64,000 nucleotides of DNA from Limisphaerales bacterium (GCA_024761205.1 JAMASS010000012.1:1-64000), one strand, 5' to 3'. Shown: positions 1 through 8,804, counted from the first letter of the stretch. Numbers and translations are program-made. The notes: generated by a model from the sequence alone, not told the origin.

Positions 1-373
1 CTCGCCTCGCCGATGCTCGTTCCGAATCCGCTCAATCCAAGCCCAGAGGCCGACCAACGGAATCGACAAAGGAGCACAAGCATCACGGATGCCGCGCTCC
101 CTTCCCGGGAGTGGGATTCAGCAGAACCGTGACCGCTGGCAACTCCATGCAGCACACAAAAGTCGGCGTGAGCTTTGCCCGGGGGGGCTATAGACCGCCG
201 TGGGAGACTAAAGATATTTCCGGCGGTAATCATTTTTCGAGGAACTTATCGAGGATTCAAACTTGACCGATACTGGAAGAGTTTATGTTTGCGAACGGGA
301 GGTCATGGATGTCTAGCGAATTCCCAGAGCTGGCCGAAGAATCGACTTGCATCGAAAGTTGAGCTGTTCCTAA

Positions 374-583
374 AAGCCAAAGATTTCAGCAAACACGGTT
401 AACGCAAGAAAGGGCTTTTTCGAATCAGCAGGCGCACTGATTGAACGTGTTTTGTCTGCGATTAGCAAAGACTTTGATGAGATGGAAGTAACCTTGGCAA
501 TCAGACTAAAGACCAGGCGAGAGGAACCAGAGAATTCTTTTAGTTGGATGTGGCGTGTCTTGTCAGGCAGCCGATCCTACTAA
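374..583 (+). other. Open frame without start, possible gene remnant
   Basis: The first 600 bases hold no gene I recognise. One frame stays open from 374 to the TAA at 581-583 and reads like real protein in its second half (acidic and hydrophobic alternation around LIERVLSAISKDFDEMEV), but it has no convincing start and the reading appears to come from a different frame upstream. It is probably the tail of a decayed gene. I cannot name the family. Confidence 0.25.
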
Positions 584-619
584 GATTGCGACGGAAGGAT
601 TTTGTAGAGAAAGAAAAAC

Positions 620-695
620 TGGTAGGTTGGCAGGGACTCGAACCCTGGACCAACGGCTTAAAAGGCCGCTGCTCTACCAACTGAGCTACCAACCC
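620..695 (-). tRNA. tRNA-Lys (anticodon TTT)
   Basis: Read on the minus strand this folds into a complete cloverleaf. The acceptor arm GGGTTGG pairs with CCAACCT (one G-U), the D arm is GCTC/GAGC, the anticodon loop CTTTTAA carries TTT, and the T arm contains GGTTCGAGTCC. The discriminator A is followed by a genomically encoded CCA at the 3' end. It decodes AAA/AAG lysine codons. It stands alone between the remnant at the left edge and aroQ. Confidence 0.96.
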
Positions 696-699
696 GTTT

Positions 700-950
700 G
701 TGATGTTTGTTCGTGGGCGGTCCGTTCACGAAGGCAGGAAGTGTAAATAAGCTCGGCAACGTGCGCAAGAGGATTTTCGAATCGTTCTTTACGGGATGCG
801 ATTAAGAGCCGGGAGGTGGGGCGAGATGCTGTCGAGCCGTTCTCGCCGAGGGCTATTGGAGGCATCGGATGGACTCCTTCCCTCGAGCGGTGACTGGGGG
901 AAAGGGTTTTCCGTCTGTCTTCGCTGAAGCTGCGGAGGACGGAATGGTTG
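700..950. other. Intergenic region, nothing recognised
   Basis: About 250 bases between the tRNA and the 3' end of aroQ. I see no coding frame, repeat or clear terminator here. Confidence 0.4.
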
Positions 951-956
951 GCTTTT

Positions 957-1415
957 CTACGGTTTGGTTGTTTGGTTGGCCTTCTTTGCTTCGAGCATGA
1001 CGCAGGCTTCCAGGGCGAGGAGGTAGGAGCTAGCGCCGAAGCCGCAGATTTGGCCTTGGCATACCGGAGCGATCATGGATTGGTGCCGAAATGCTTCGCG
1101 GGCATGGATGTTGGAGAGATGGATTTCGATGCTGGGAATGCCTGTGCCGGAGATCGCGTCGCGCAGGGCAATGCTGGTGTGGGCATAGGCGGCCGCGTTG
1201 ATGGCGAGGTAGTGGTAGTCATCGGCTATTTCATGGATCCACTCGACGAGTTGCCCCTCGGAGTTTGATTGGCGAAATCCGATTTCGATGTTGCGGCTCG
1301 TTGCTCGTTGGCGGATGAGTGCCGCAATGTCGCTGAGGTTGGACTTGCCGTAGATTTCCGGTTGGCGGGTGCCGAGCAGATTTAAGTTCGGACCGTTGAG
1401 ATAACAGATTTTCAT
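957..1415 (-). CDS. aroQ: 3-dehydroquinate dehydratase, type II
   Basis: Catalyses the reversible anti-dehydration of 3-dehydroquinate to 3-dehydroshikimate in the cytosolic shikimate pathway to aromatic amino acids. The 152-residue length is normal for the dodecameric type II enzyme. The N-terminal signature GPNLNLLGTRQPEIYG carries the catalytic Arg17 and Tyr22, INAAAYAHTS carries Asn73, and EIHLSNIHAREAFRH carries the Glu97/His99 pair. Consensus INPGAYTHTS reads INAAAYAHTS here, a mild variation. It lies 26 bases downstream of the O-antigen ligase-like gene on the same strand and is probably the last gene of the holB-ligase-aroQ operon. Confidence 0.95.
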   Translation of the reverse strand: MKICYLNGPNLNLLGTRQPEIYGKSNLSDIAALIRQRATSRNIEIGFRQSNSEGQLVEWIHEIADDYHYLAINAAAYAHTSIALRDAISGTGIPSIEIHLSNIHAREAFRHQSMIAPVCQGQICGFGASSYLLALEACVMLEAKKANQTTKP

Positions 1416-1441
1416 AAGGCTCGAGTCGGATGGTGAAACGG

Positions 1442-2782
1442 CTAGTCCGTATCGGTTGCTGCATTGTTGGGATTACTTTGACCAGCCAGCCAGCCTAGCA
1501 GGAGGAAAAAGGGCCAAGCAAGTGCAGGAATGTGAAGTCCGAATTCGACAAAGCTTTGCAGGGCGAATCCCAGTAATCCGAACCACACGGCCAGACGCAT
1601 CGGATTCATTCCCAGGGATTGGCGGGCTCGGTAGAGGCCAAACCCAATGAATCCGGCGTACAATCCGGCGCTGAGAAATCCGGAGTCCGAGGCTTGCTGC
1701 AAGTAGTCGTTGTGCGCGAGCCATGCCATTTCGGCGTCGGGCGGTTTGATCTTAGAGTAGGCCCGTTTGAAGGTTCCCGGGCCGGTGCCGAAAAGCGGAT
1801 TGGCTTTTGCCGTGGACCAAGCTGCGTTCCAGTAGTCGAAGCGGGCGGCGACACTGGCGGCTCCTTTGCCAAAGTAGCCGGCGTATTTCCAAAAGAAGCC
1901 CGCCAAACCGCCGATAAGCACCACAGCGAGGCAGGCCGCTTTGATCCATTTTGGACGCCGACTTTGCAGCAAGTAGACCATGACGAGGGCTAGGCTGACC
2001 AGCCAACCCGATTTGGATTCCGTCCAGTAAAGGCAGGCTAGGGCCGATAGAACCATGACTCCAACAATCAGCGTACGGCTGGGGATTTGAAGTCGGGCCG
2101 TCGCATGCCAAAGCGCCAGTGCGCACATCGGGGTGAGGAGGATGAGACCACCGGCAAAGGCATTGGGATAGAAAAGTGTCGAGAAGATACGATCTTTGGC
2201 GATCTTTTCCAAGTATTCGGGGGGCAGTTGTTGCCAGTTCGGGTCTGAATAGATCATTTCCCTCGTGGCTTGTAGTCCGCCGAAATGCTGTTCGAGTCCG
2301 CTCCAGAGGACGAGGAGGTAGCCGACGAGAACGGCGGATCGAAATCCTCGGAGCTTCGCTTCCTGGCTGAGGACGAAGTAGCCTAGGTAGAATAGCATCA
2401 TGGTGCTTGTGAAATGCGCCAAGGTGGCTCGCGTGAGCTGCATATCGACGGTGTTGGCGGTGCTCAGGACCTGCCAGATCAACCACAAAGCGGGAATAAA
2501 AAGAAACCAGCGGGGAGCGTTGGCGTTCGCCCGAAACGATCGGGCTGCGGTAAGTGCCAACGCAGCGAGGAGTCCGTATCCGAGGAGGTTTGGCCAGGGG
2601 TAAAAGACCCATTCAATGAGCGTCTCGAGTGGATCCGCGCGATCTGCCAAGATCGCGGGTATGCTGAATTTCAGGATCGCGGTGGCCACGAAGAATCCCG
2701 CAAAGAGGGCCCAAAGCCAAACGCGACGAGCGTCGGCGTTTGGGGCGGGGTCCTTTTTTGCGGGATCCACTCTTGGGCTCAC
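1442..2782 (-). CDS. O-antigen ligase/Wzy-like polytopic membrane protein
   Basis: A 446-residue integral membrane protein with about ten to twelve hydrophobic segments and one larger periplasmic loop roughly at residues 165-215 and again near 310-345. The stretch around GTGPGTFKRAYSKIKPP followed by AHNDYLQQASDSGFLSA is the typical signature of the O-antigen ligase/polymerase superfamily (Wzy_C, PF04932), where the H-N-D-Y-L-Q motif lies in the large loop. Members join or polymerise undecaprenyl-linked glycans at the periplasmic face. The substrate cannot be told from sequence. Its start overlaps the holB stop by a few bases, so translation is probably coupled; aroQ follows. Confidence 0.8.
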   Translation of the reverse strand: MSPRVDPAKKDPAPNADARRVWLWALFAGFFVATAILKFSIPAILADRADPLETLIEWVFYPWPNLLGYGLLAALALTAARSFRANANAPRWFLFIPALWLIWQVLSTANTVDMQLTRATLAHFTSTMMLFYLGYFVLSQEAKLRGFRSAVLVGYLLVLWSGLEQHFGGLQATREMIYSDPNWQQLPPEYLEKIAKDRIFSTLFYPNAFAGGLILLTPMCALALWHATARLQIPSRTLIVGVMVLSALACLYWTESKSGWLVSLALVMVYLLQSRRPKWIKAACLAVVLIGGLAGFFWKYAGYFGKGAASVAARFDYWNAAWSTAKANPLFGTGPGTFKRAYSKIKPPDAEMAWLAHNDYLQQASDSGFLSAGLYAGFIGFGLYRARQSLGMNPMRLAVWFGLLGFALQSFVEFGLHIPALAWPFFLLLGWLAGQSNPNNAATDTD

Positions 2783-3813
2783 AGGGCGATCTTAAGAAGA
2801 GCGACCTCGATGGCGAGTGCTTCTTGAATGTTGGTGTTCAGCTGTCGTTGGAGCTGATCGGTGATGTTGATGTTCTCCAGCGCTGCCTCTTGGGTGATTC
2901 GGGCGGCGATCTGTTGCGTCTCCCTCGCCAAGTTCGGAAAGTGAAGAAGCCGGTCTCCAGTTTTTAGCGTGTGCAACCAAACGTCTCGCAGAAACCACTG
3001 CAACAGGGACACGATATCGGCCCGTTGGCGGCGGTATTCGGCTTCGATGGCCGCGGCGAGTTCCTGTTTGTACCGGTCCTGAAGGCTGGGTTCGAGATCA
3101 TCAAAGGTCTCTAGCGGAGAGCTTGAGGTGAGCATTTCTTCAATCTTGGTTTTTTTGCTGGCTAGGCGGGCAAGCAAATCGCCGAGCATGCGGTAACGTG
3201 ACCCGATTCTTCCCTTGGCATCCTGGCTTTGTCGCGACAGACCGGTCAACCACGCGATGCCTTCGGGATCGGCGTCCATGGAGGGTGTTCCGCTGAGATT
3301 GATTCGGAGGCAGCGCGAGACAATGGTGTCCAACAAGCGTTGGGGCTCGGTGGTGAGCAGAAGCAGGACCGAACGTCCCGGCGGTTCTTCCAAGGTTTTA
3401 AGGAAGGCGTTTGCTGCTTGAACATTCATGCGTTCAGCACCCGAAACGATGAATATCTTGAAGGGCGATGCATGTGCCTTCAGATGCACGGCTTCCATAA
3501 CTGCGCGGATTTGGGCGACAGTGATGATTCGGGATTTCGATTCCGGTCGCACCCAACTGACGTCTGCTTGCTGAGCGGCGGCAATCTGGCGGCAGGGCTG
3601 GCAATGATCGCAGGCGTCCAAGCCCAACCCGGAGGGCGCCCTCTGAGGGGGGGTTTCACAGTTCAGGGTTTTTGCCAACATCGTGGCGAAAGCTTCCAAG
3701 GTAACGGGATCGCCGCCGGAGATCAGATAGGCGTGGGCCAGTCGATCTCGGGTCAGACTTTGCTGGAAGATTTTGATGGCTACCTTTTCATCAGGCAAAT
3801 CGGCAAACCCCAT
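2779..3813 (-). CDS. holB: DNA polymerase III subunit delta'
   Basis: Clamp-loader subunit of the replicative polymerase. The start at 3813 (MGFADLPDEK) is chosen because the longer frame would run 160 bases into the divergent protease gene and its extra 94 residues look like no delta' protein. From this start the protein has 344 residues. Early landmarks are AHAYLISGGDP (degenerate P-loop position, as expected for delta'), a zinc module with Cys52, Cys68, Cys71 and Cys74, and ANAFLKTLEEPP followed by the SRC motif in IVSRCLRI. It heads an operon with the O-antigen ligase-like gene and aroQ, and is divergent from the M48 protease with about 118 bases between the starts. Confidence 0.88.
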   Translation of the reverse strand: MGFADLPDEKVAIKIFQQSLTRDRLAHAYLISGGDPVTLEAFATMLAKTLNCETPPQRAPSGLGLDACDHCQPCRQIAAAQQADVSWVRPESKSRIITVAQIRAVMEAVHLKAHASPFKIFIVSGAERMNVQAANAFLKTLEEPPGRSVLLLLTTEPQRLLDTIVSRCLRINLSGTPSMDADPEGIAWLTGLSRQSQDAKGRIGSRYRMLGDLLARLASKKTKIEEMLTSSSPLETFDDLEPSLQDRYKQELAAAIEAEYRRQRADIVSLLQWFLRDVWLHTLKTGDRLLHFPNLARETQQIAARITQEAALENINITDQLQRQLNTNIQEALAIEVALLKIAL

Positions 3814-3930
3814 GGGGCAGACGATAAGGACGGAGGCGGTTATTTTCAAAGAATAAATAGAAATGAGGGACCTAATTACTCGTGAAGGCCCGAAGGGTCT
3901 GAGGGCAACAACGATCTTGATGGGCTTGCC

Positions 3931-5217
3931 TTGGGGATCTTCCCCTTTTACAACTTTGTGGTGGATCCGGTTCAAGCCGTATATTGGGGTGTGATGGCAT
4001 TGGTGGTTTTGAAATCGCTGGGCGAGTTCTTCTTGGATCGGCTTAATGCTGGCTACGTTCGCGAGCGGTCCGGCAAGATTCCCGACGTCTTCCAAGGCAT
4101 GATGACGGAGGAGATCTATGCCAAGTCAGTCGCTTACACCTTGGCCAAGAATCGTTTGAGCCAGTGCTCGAATCCCTACGATCTGGCGGTTTTATTGGCG
4201 GTTCTTTTTGCAGGGTTTTTGCCGTGGTCGTATGGGGCTTTCGTTGCGGTTGCCGGGGAGTCGGTGTGGGCGGCGGCCACGCACATCATCGGGGTTTCGC
4301 TTGTGTTGTCGGTTTTGGGCTTGCCTTGGGAGTGGCATGAGCAGTTTCGGTTGGAGGAGCGATTCGGGTTTAACAAGACCTCTTTAGGATTATGGATCCT
4401 GGACCGGGTGAAAGGCGCGGCCTTGGCGTTGTTGATTGGCGTGCCTGTTATCGCGCTGCTACTCAAGCTGGTGATGATCGGGGGGAGCTGGTGGTGGATT
4501 TGCGGTTGGGTTACCGTGATTGGCTTTCAAGTCGTGATGATGATCGCAACGCCTATGTGGATCTTGCCTTTGTTCAATAAGTTCGAACCTTTGGCCGACG
4601 GCGAATTGAGAGATCGGTTGTTGAAGTTAGGGGAGGCCACCGGGTTTTCGACGGCTACGATTCAAGTTATGGATGGGAGCAAGCGGTCGGCCCATGCGAA
4701 TGCCTTTTTCACCGGGTTCGGTCAATTCCGTAAGATCGTGCTTTTCGATACTCTGATCGACCAACTGTCGGTTGACGAATTGGAGGCGGTCTTGGCCCAT
4801 GAAATCGGACACTACAAGAAAAGGCATGTGCTGAAGATGTTGGTGTGGTCTGGTGCGGCTTTGCTCGTGAGTTTTTGGGTCTTGGCGCAGTTGATCCGCT
4901 ACCCGCCGTTCTTCGCTGCCTTCGGCTTTGCGGAGGGCAGTCTCGGACCGGCGTTTCTTCTGTTTGGGCTTTTGAGCGGCGCGGTCACTTTTTGGGCGAC
5001 GCCGATCTCTAGTGCTTGGTCGCGAAAGTTCGAATATGAAGCGGATGCCTTTGCGGCGCAGGCAGTCGGTGGGGCTGACGCCTTGGTCGGGGCGCTTCGG
5101 AAACTCTCCGAGAAGAATCTGAGTAATTTGACTCCGCATCCTTTGTATAGCTGTTTTTACTATTCTCACCCGACGCTGCTCGAGCGGGAGCGAGCGTTGC
5201 GTCTTAATGATGAATAA
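3931..5217 (+). CDS. M48-family (Ste24/CAAX-type) membrane zinc protease
   Basis: An integral membrane metalloprotease of the Ste24/CAAX prenyl protease 1 type. The zinc motif HEIGH is at about residues 290-294 in VLAHEIGHYKKRH, and the third ligand Glu lies in FEYEADAFAA near residue 370. About seven membrane segments surround these motifs, and the length (428 residues) fits the family. Ste24 homologues in bacteria act in membrane protein quality control. The first possible start is TTG 3931; in-frame GTGs at 3958, 3961 and 3991 and ATG at 3994 are alternatives, because no strong ribosome site decides it. It is divergent from holB and followed after 60 bases by the pseudopilin gene. Confidence 0.9.
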   Translation: MGIFPFYNFVVDPVQAVYWGVMALVVLKSLGEFFLDRLNAGYVRERSGKIPDVFQGMMTEEIYAKSVAYTLAKNRLSQCSNPYDLAVLLAVLFAGFLPWSYGAFVAVAGESVWAAATHIIGVSLVLSVLGLPWEWHEQFRLEERFGFNKTSLGLWILDRVKGAALALLIGVPVIALLLKLVMIGGSWWWICGWVTVIGFQVVMMIATPMWILPLFNKFEPLADGELRDRLLKLGEATGFSTATIQVMDGSKRSAHANAFFTGFGQFRKIVLFDTLIDQLSVDELEAVLAHEIGHYKKRHVLKMLVWSGAALLVSFWVLAQLIRYPPFFAAFGFAEGSLGPAFLLFGLLSGAVTFWATPISSAWSRKFEYEADAFAAQAVGGADALVGALRKLSEKNLSNLTPHPLYSCFYYSHPTLLERERALRLNDE

Positions 5218-5277
5218 AGTCTTGATTGACGTTTGGCTTCGGCGTTATGCTGGGTAACTGAACCCTTAATTTACATT

Positions 5278-6141
5278 ATGAAAGCGACAAGACTCTCCTC
5301 GAAGACTCTCCTCGAAGACTCTCCTCGAAGACTCTCCTCGAAGCGCGGCTTTACTTTGATCGAGCTGCTCGTGGTCATTGCAATTATCGCCATTTTGGCG
5401 GGTATGCTGTTGCCAGCCCTGAGTAAGGCCAAGGCCAAGGCTCAGGGGATTTCCTGTATGAACAACTTGCGCTCGCTCATGTTGGCGTGGAAGTTCTACG
5501 CTGATGATCACGAGGGCACTTTGGTTTCAGCGTTGGGGAAGCTTAACGGTCGGCCTAGCTGGACCGAGGGCGGCTTGAACTACACGAGTAAACGCGACAA
5601 TTGGGATGTCACGATGCATGTCGAAAAGAGCCCTCTCTTTGTGTATGCCGGTAGCGAGTCATCGATCTGGAAATGCCCGGCTGATAAGGCAACCGTGCGC
5701 GTCCAAGGGAAGGTGCTTCCGCGAGTTCGAAGCAATTCCATGAGTCAGAGCTTTGGTAAGGGAGAGTGGCTCCCGGCTAAAGACGGCTTTCGCACCTATG
5801 CGAAAGAGCAGTCCATTATCGATCCCAGCCCCTCGATGATGTGGGTCTTGGTCGACGAGCATCCGGGAAGTATCAATGACGCTGCTTTTGCGGTGAAAAT
5901 GTACAACGCTGAGAATCTGGGTCAGGCTCATATTATTGATTACCCGGCGAGCTACCACAACGGTGCTTGCGGCTTCTCGTTTGCGGATGGGCACTCAGAA
6001 ATCAAGAGGTGGACGAACCCAGACACGGTGCAGCCGGCAAACTATGGCAAGGAGCTTAGGTTGAATCAGCACTCGCCGAATAATCGTGATGTCCTGTGGC
6101 TGTCCGAGCGTAGCTCTTCTCTTCGCGTTCAAGGTCGATAG
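5278..6141 (+). CDS. Type II pseudopilin-like protein with prepilin leader
   Basis: A 287-residue protein with the prepilin N-methylation motif: basic leader, then [19 protein letters not shown] with the conserved Glu+5, followed by [10 protein letters not shown]. The body resembles the large paralogous family of Verrucomicrobia/Planctomycetes pseudopilin-like proteins (DUF1559-type), including the [10 protein letters not shown] motif near the end. It is probably processed by a prepilin peptidase and exported as a pseudopilin; the ligand is unknown. The ATG at 5278 is followed immediately by four perfect 13-bp direct repeats that encode most of the leader, so repeat number controls the frame. 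A terminator hairpin follows at 6171. Confidence 0.85.
   Translation: MKATRLSSKTLLEDSPRRLSSKRGFTLIELLVVIAIIAILAGMLLPALSKAKAKAQGISCMNNLRSLMLAWKFYADDHEGTLVSALGKLNGRPSWTEGGLNYTSKRDNWDVTMHVEKSPLFVYAGSESSIWKCPADKATVRVQGKVLPRVRSNSMSQSFGKGEWLPAKDGFRTYAKEQSIIDPSPSMMWVLVDEHPGSINDAAFAVKMYNAENLGQAHIIDYPASYHNGACGFSFADGHSEIKRWTNPDTVQPANYGKELRLNQHSPNNRDVLWLSERSSSLRVQGR
5291..5342 (+). repeat. 13-bp tandem repeat, four perfect copies, in the pseudopilin leader
   Basis: The unit GACTCTCCTCGAA is repeated four times head to tail at 5291-5303, 5304-5316, 5317-5329 and 5330-5342, with an extra AA before the first unit. It sits 10 codon bases after the ATG, before the hydrophobic helix. Thirteen is not a multiple of three, so gain or loss of one or two units shifts the frame; a change of three restores it. 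Confidence 0.97.
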
Positions 6142-6170
6142 TTTCAACTAGGGATTACCGAATAGTTTGC

Positions 6171-6204
6171 TAGCGTCAAGGTTGGAAAACCTCGACGCTA
6201 TTTT
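6171..6204 (+). terminator. Rho-independent terminator after the pseudopilin gene
   Basis: The arms TAGCGTC-AGGTT and AACCT-GACGCTA form a stem with one unpaired base on each side, a short GGAA loop, and are followed by TTTT. It begins 29 bases after the stop at 6141. Confidence 0.8.
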
Positions 6205-6240
6205 GTTGGTGCGATCGGATGTGAGGAGCCGGTTGTTTGA

Positions 6241-6723
6241 TGTTGTTGTCATCCCTTGTTTCACGACTGCGAGTCCGGTTGGCTTGCGCCGGCGGACATT
6301 GACTCGCTGATGTTGGCGCGGGTCGGTTTCAGTCTGATTATGTTGTGGGAGGTGGTCAGGCACTTTGACTAGGGATGGATCGAGCGTTGCTGGATTGAAC
6401 CGAGCTTCTTCGATTTTGGTTGGCTAGCTTCTTGGCCTCGGCGGCGGGATGTATAGGCATTTTCTGTTGTTGGGGACCTTGGGCTTGATGACTTTACTCT
6501 CGGTCTGTTGTTCATCGAGTTCGCATATTACTTAGCGAAAAGCTTGCGAGGGCACGGCGTCACTGATGTCGCGATATTTGCAGAAGTCCGAGTCTCATTG
6601 AACGGGCGGCGGCGGCAATTTACGGTCAATCCGGGGGCCAATTTTATTGACGAATCCCGTTGGCTATAGCCCAGGAGATGGATTCTGTTGCTCCGCGAGT
6701 CTTTGCCGGCAAAAATCGATTGA
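6241..6723 (+). pseudogene. Decayed HTTM (vitamin K gamma-carboxylase-like) membrane protein
   Basis: One frame read from 6241 to the TGA at 6721 shows the two ends of an HTTM-domain protein. The first half reads SLMLARVGFSLIMLWEVVRHFD, stop, then GWIERCWIEPSFFDFGW, which follows the family pattern of a first helix, W-E-V-x-R-Y-F and G-W-I-x-R-Y-I-x-P-x-F. The last part reads VRVSLNGRRRQFTVNPGAN and then WILLLRESLP, matching the C-terminal end of such proteins. In-frame stops lie at 6370, 6454 and 6667, and the middle of the protein (several hundred residues) is missing, so it is an old deletion derivative. Family assignment rests on motif memory. Confidence 0.7.
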
Positions 6724-6917
6724 GGAGCCCGGGTGTTTTGGGTGCCAGGTGCCAAGTCTAAAGTTTCAAGTGATGGGTGAGAGATATTCTGTATTCGTCT
6801 GTTCCTCTGGGGCTCGGGGATTCGGGTCTTTTGTTATGCAAGGCTTCGGGCGTCTCCAGGCTCCGTCGAGGCGCAAAGTTTCTTGCCAATCCTTGATCGC
6901 CAACTCATTTTTCTTGT
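6724..6917. other. Intergenic region, nothing recognised
   Basis: Spacer between the HTTM remnant and the CII-like gene. It must hold the promoter of the latter, but no clear -35/-10 pair stands out. Confidence 0.3.
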
Positions 6918-7397
6918 ATGCAATCTCACGATTTATTGCGTGAAGTGTTCAAGGAGGGGAATCCCAAGCAGATTGCCGATGATCTCAACCTTTCATTGTC
7001 CATGATATATAAGTGGGCCGAGCCAACCGGTGAAACCGGGAGTGGCACGATCAACCCGCTGGACCGTGTGGAAGCCCTGATTGAGAGCACCCAGGATGAA
7101 CGCTTGGTGCAGTGGATCAGCGAAAAATCCGGAGGCTTTTTTATTCGCAATCCGGGTACGACCCATCCGCACCCGGAATACTTAATTCCAGCGACCAACC
7201 GAATCGTCCAGGATTTTGCCGATCTTCTTTCAGTTGTTGCTCGCGCCGCGGGAGATGACTACATCAACGATGGCGAGGCGAAAAACATCCGGAACAAGTG
7301 GGAGCGGCTCAAGTCTGTGACCGAGTGTTTTGTTCGCTGCTGCGAAATGGGGAATTTTAGCTCGTTGCGGAAAGAAGCGGAGAGTTTGGGGAGTTAA
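6918..7397 (+). CDS. Phage CII-like helix-turn-helix regulatory protein
   Basis: A 159-residue protein. The first 35 residues (DLLREVFKEGNPKQIADDLN, then LSLSMIYKWAEP) form a helix-turn-helix of the type in which a recognition helix follows a QIADDL-like positioning helix. Residues 45-110 (PLDRVEALIESTQDERLVQW ... NRIVQDFADLLSVVA) are helical and resemble the phage regulatory CII (CP76-type) proteins found as orphan chromosomal genes in many Verrucomicrobia. It probably binds DNA as a multimer; the target is unknown. The start is ATG 6918 with no overlap. It stands alone between a pseudogene and the convergent P1 peptidase. Confidence 0.65.
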   Translation: MQSHDLLREVFKEGNPKQIADDLNLSLSMIYKWAEPTGETGSGTINPLDRVEALIESTQDERLVQWISEKSGGFFIRNPGTTHPHPEYLIPATNRIVQDFADLLSVVARAAGDDYINDGEAKNIRNKWERLKSVTECFVRCCEMGNFSSLRKEAESLGS

Positions 7398-7453
7398 GGA
7401 GAGAAGTCTTGCGCAGGGACGCAAGGACTTAGCGCGGTGGAGTTGCACTAAAG

Positions 7454-7555
7454 GGAGCGCGGGATTGATTCTGCATCAGATTGGTTGATTCTATTGGCTG
7501 TTTATCAGGAACGGCTCTACAGCCTCAAGTTTGTGCAGACTGAAGTCCGCGCTCC
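7454..7555. repeat. Inverted repeat GGAGCGCGG ... CCGCGCTCC, possible REP-like element
   Basis: Nine perfect bases at 7454-7462 are the reverse complement of 7547-7555, with about 84 bases between. The right arm continues GACTGAAGTCCGCGCTCC, itself partly symmetrical (GACT/AGTC). It lies between two convergent genes, where repetitive extragenic elements and terminators usually sit. Confidence 0.45.
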
Positions 7556-7625
7556 AAAATCCTTGTAATGAAACAAGATTCTCAGGATTTGCACTGCTAG
7601 AGCGCAAGGTAGAGAGTGGGCAGGG

Positions 7626-8804
7626 TCACTCGTTGATTATCTTGTGCTCCTTGAGGAGAGCGATGAGTTTTTGATGGGGCAGCTCATAGACGGTGTTGCC
7701 GTTAATCCCGGTCATGTCACGGGCGGCGACGAGGGCGTTGATGATAGCTTCTTCGGTGGCTTGGACGGTCGCTTGAAAGAATGGATCAATTGCCGCATTG
7801 GGGAGCATTTTGACATTGAGCGGCCCTGCTTTTGATGTTTCGTAGGGGACTGCGGTTGAGAAGGCGAGAAAGATGTCGCCGCTGGAGTTGCTGCCAAAGC
7901 CTCCGGTTCGGCCGATGCCCAAGGGGACGCGTTTGGCGATTCGTTTGAGTTGATGTGGGAGCAGGGGGGCGTCAGTGCAGACGATGGCGATGAGGGAGTT
8001 GCCTTTGAAGACCGGGGCGAGGGAGTGTATCACCGGCATTTTCTCTGTGAGCTGCCTGCCAACGTTGATTCCGGCAATGGTGAGATCTTCTCGACGCCCA
8101 TAGTTGGCTTGGACAAGGACGCCCACGGTGTAACCGTTTAAGAGTTTCCGTGATGCGGCACCAATACCGGATTTGAATTGATGACAAATCATGCCGGTAC
8201 CGCCGCCAACGTTGCCTTCTGCAACCGGACCCGATTGTGCGGCATCAAGGGCTTCAAAAACGTGGGATTCGCGAATGTGGCGGCCGTGAATGTCGTTGAG
8301 GCGACCATCCCAGGTCTCGGCAACGACGGGAAGGGCGGCCCAGCCAAAGGGATCACCCTTGGGATGGTAGCCCCTTTTGGCACGCCAACTGATTGACGCA
8401 TGAGCTACTTGGCCGACGCTATGGGTGTTTGTCAGTAGAATAGGTTCTTCAAGAAAACCGGATTCTTCGATCCACTTCGTGCCGGTCATTTCACCGTTGC
8501 CGTTTAATGTGGACCAAGCCGCAAAGATCGGTTGAAAGGTCCGCCCGGTAGGAAGGATTGCGGTAACGCCGGTTCTGACGGGACCTTCACCAATCTTGAG
8601 CGGGCCACTGCCTTTGATGATCGTTGAATGGCCCACTAGGACACCTGCTACGTCGGTGATCGCGTTGAGGGGCCCCGGGGTGCCCTTGAAGGGAATTCCC
8701 AGATCTCGGGCTCGGGGCGGACGGGTTTCGGCGGCGGTCGTTGAGTCAGGTGTCGTCGAAACTGAGAGTATGGTGACAATCGCAAATAGTCTGAGGTGGC
8801 TCAT
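7626..8804 (-). CDS. P1-family (DmpA-like, S58) aminopeptidase, secreted
   Basis: An Ntn-type serine peptidase that matures by self-cleavage in front of its nucleophile. I chose the ATG at 8804 (MSHLRLFAIVTILSVSTT) because it gives a signal peptide ending near TTAAE and starts just before the family's opening RARDLGIPFKGTPG; the longer frame upstream has no family likeness and lies in a transporter remnant. From this start the protein has 392 residues, usual for DmpA/BapA. Family landmarks include ITDVAGVLVGHST near residue 47, the GNVGGGTGMICHQFKSGIG loop and the Gly-Ser nucleophile region GSNSSGDIFLAFST. Probably periplasmic or exported, cutting N-terminal residues or beta-peptides. Confidence 0.88.
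   Translation of the reverse strand: MSHLRLFAIVTILSVSTTPDSTTAAETRPPRARDLGIPFKGTPGPLNAITDVAGVLVGHSTIIKGSGPLKIGEGPVRTGVTAILPTGRTFQPIFAAWSTLNGNGEMTGTKWIEESGFLEEPILLTNTHSVGQVAHASISWRAKRGYHPKGDPFGWAALPVVAETWDGRLNDIHGRHIRESHVFEALDAAQSGPVAEGNVGGGTGMICHQFKSGIGAASRKLLNGYTVGVLVQANYGRREDLTIAGINVGRQLTEKMPVIHSLAPVFKGNSLIAIVCTDAPLLPHQLKRIAKRVPLGIGRTGGFGSNSSGDIFLAFSTAVPYETSKAGPLNVKMLPNAAIDPFFQATVQATEEAIINALVAARDMTGINGNTVYELPHQKLIALLKEHKIINE

Noticed and set aside
1606-2612. Frames of 88 to 286 residues over the O-antigen ligase-like gene
   Set aside because: They are alternative-frame shadows, basic and proline-rich without membrane segments, whereas the ligase frame has the proper topology and signature.
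3814-4095. Long N-terminal extension of holB to 4095
   Set aside because: It would overlap the divergent protease gene, and the extra residues do not resemble delta' proteins; the start at 3813 fits the family.
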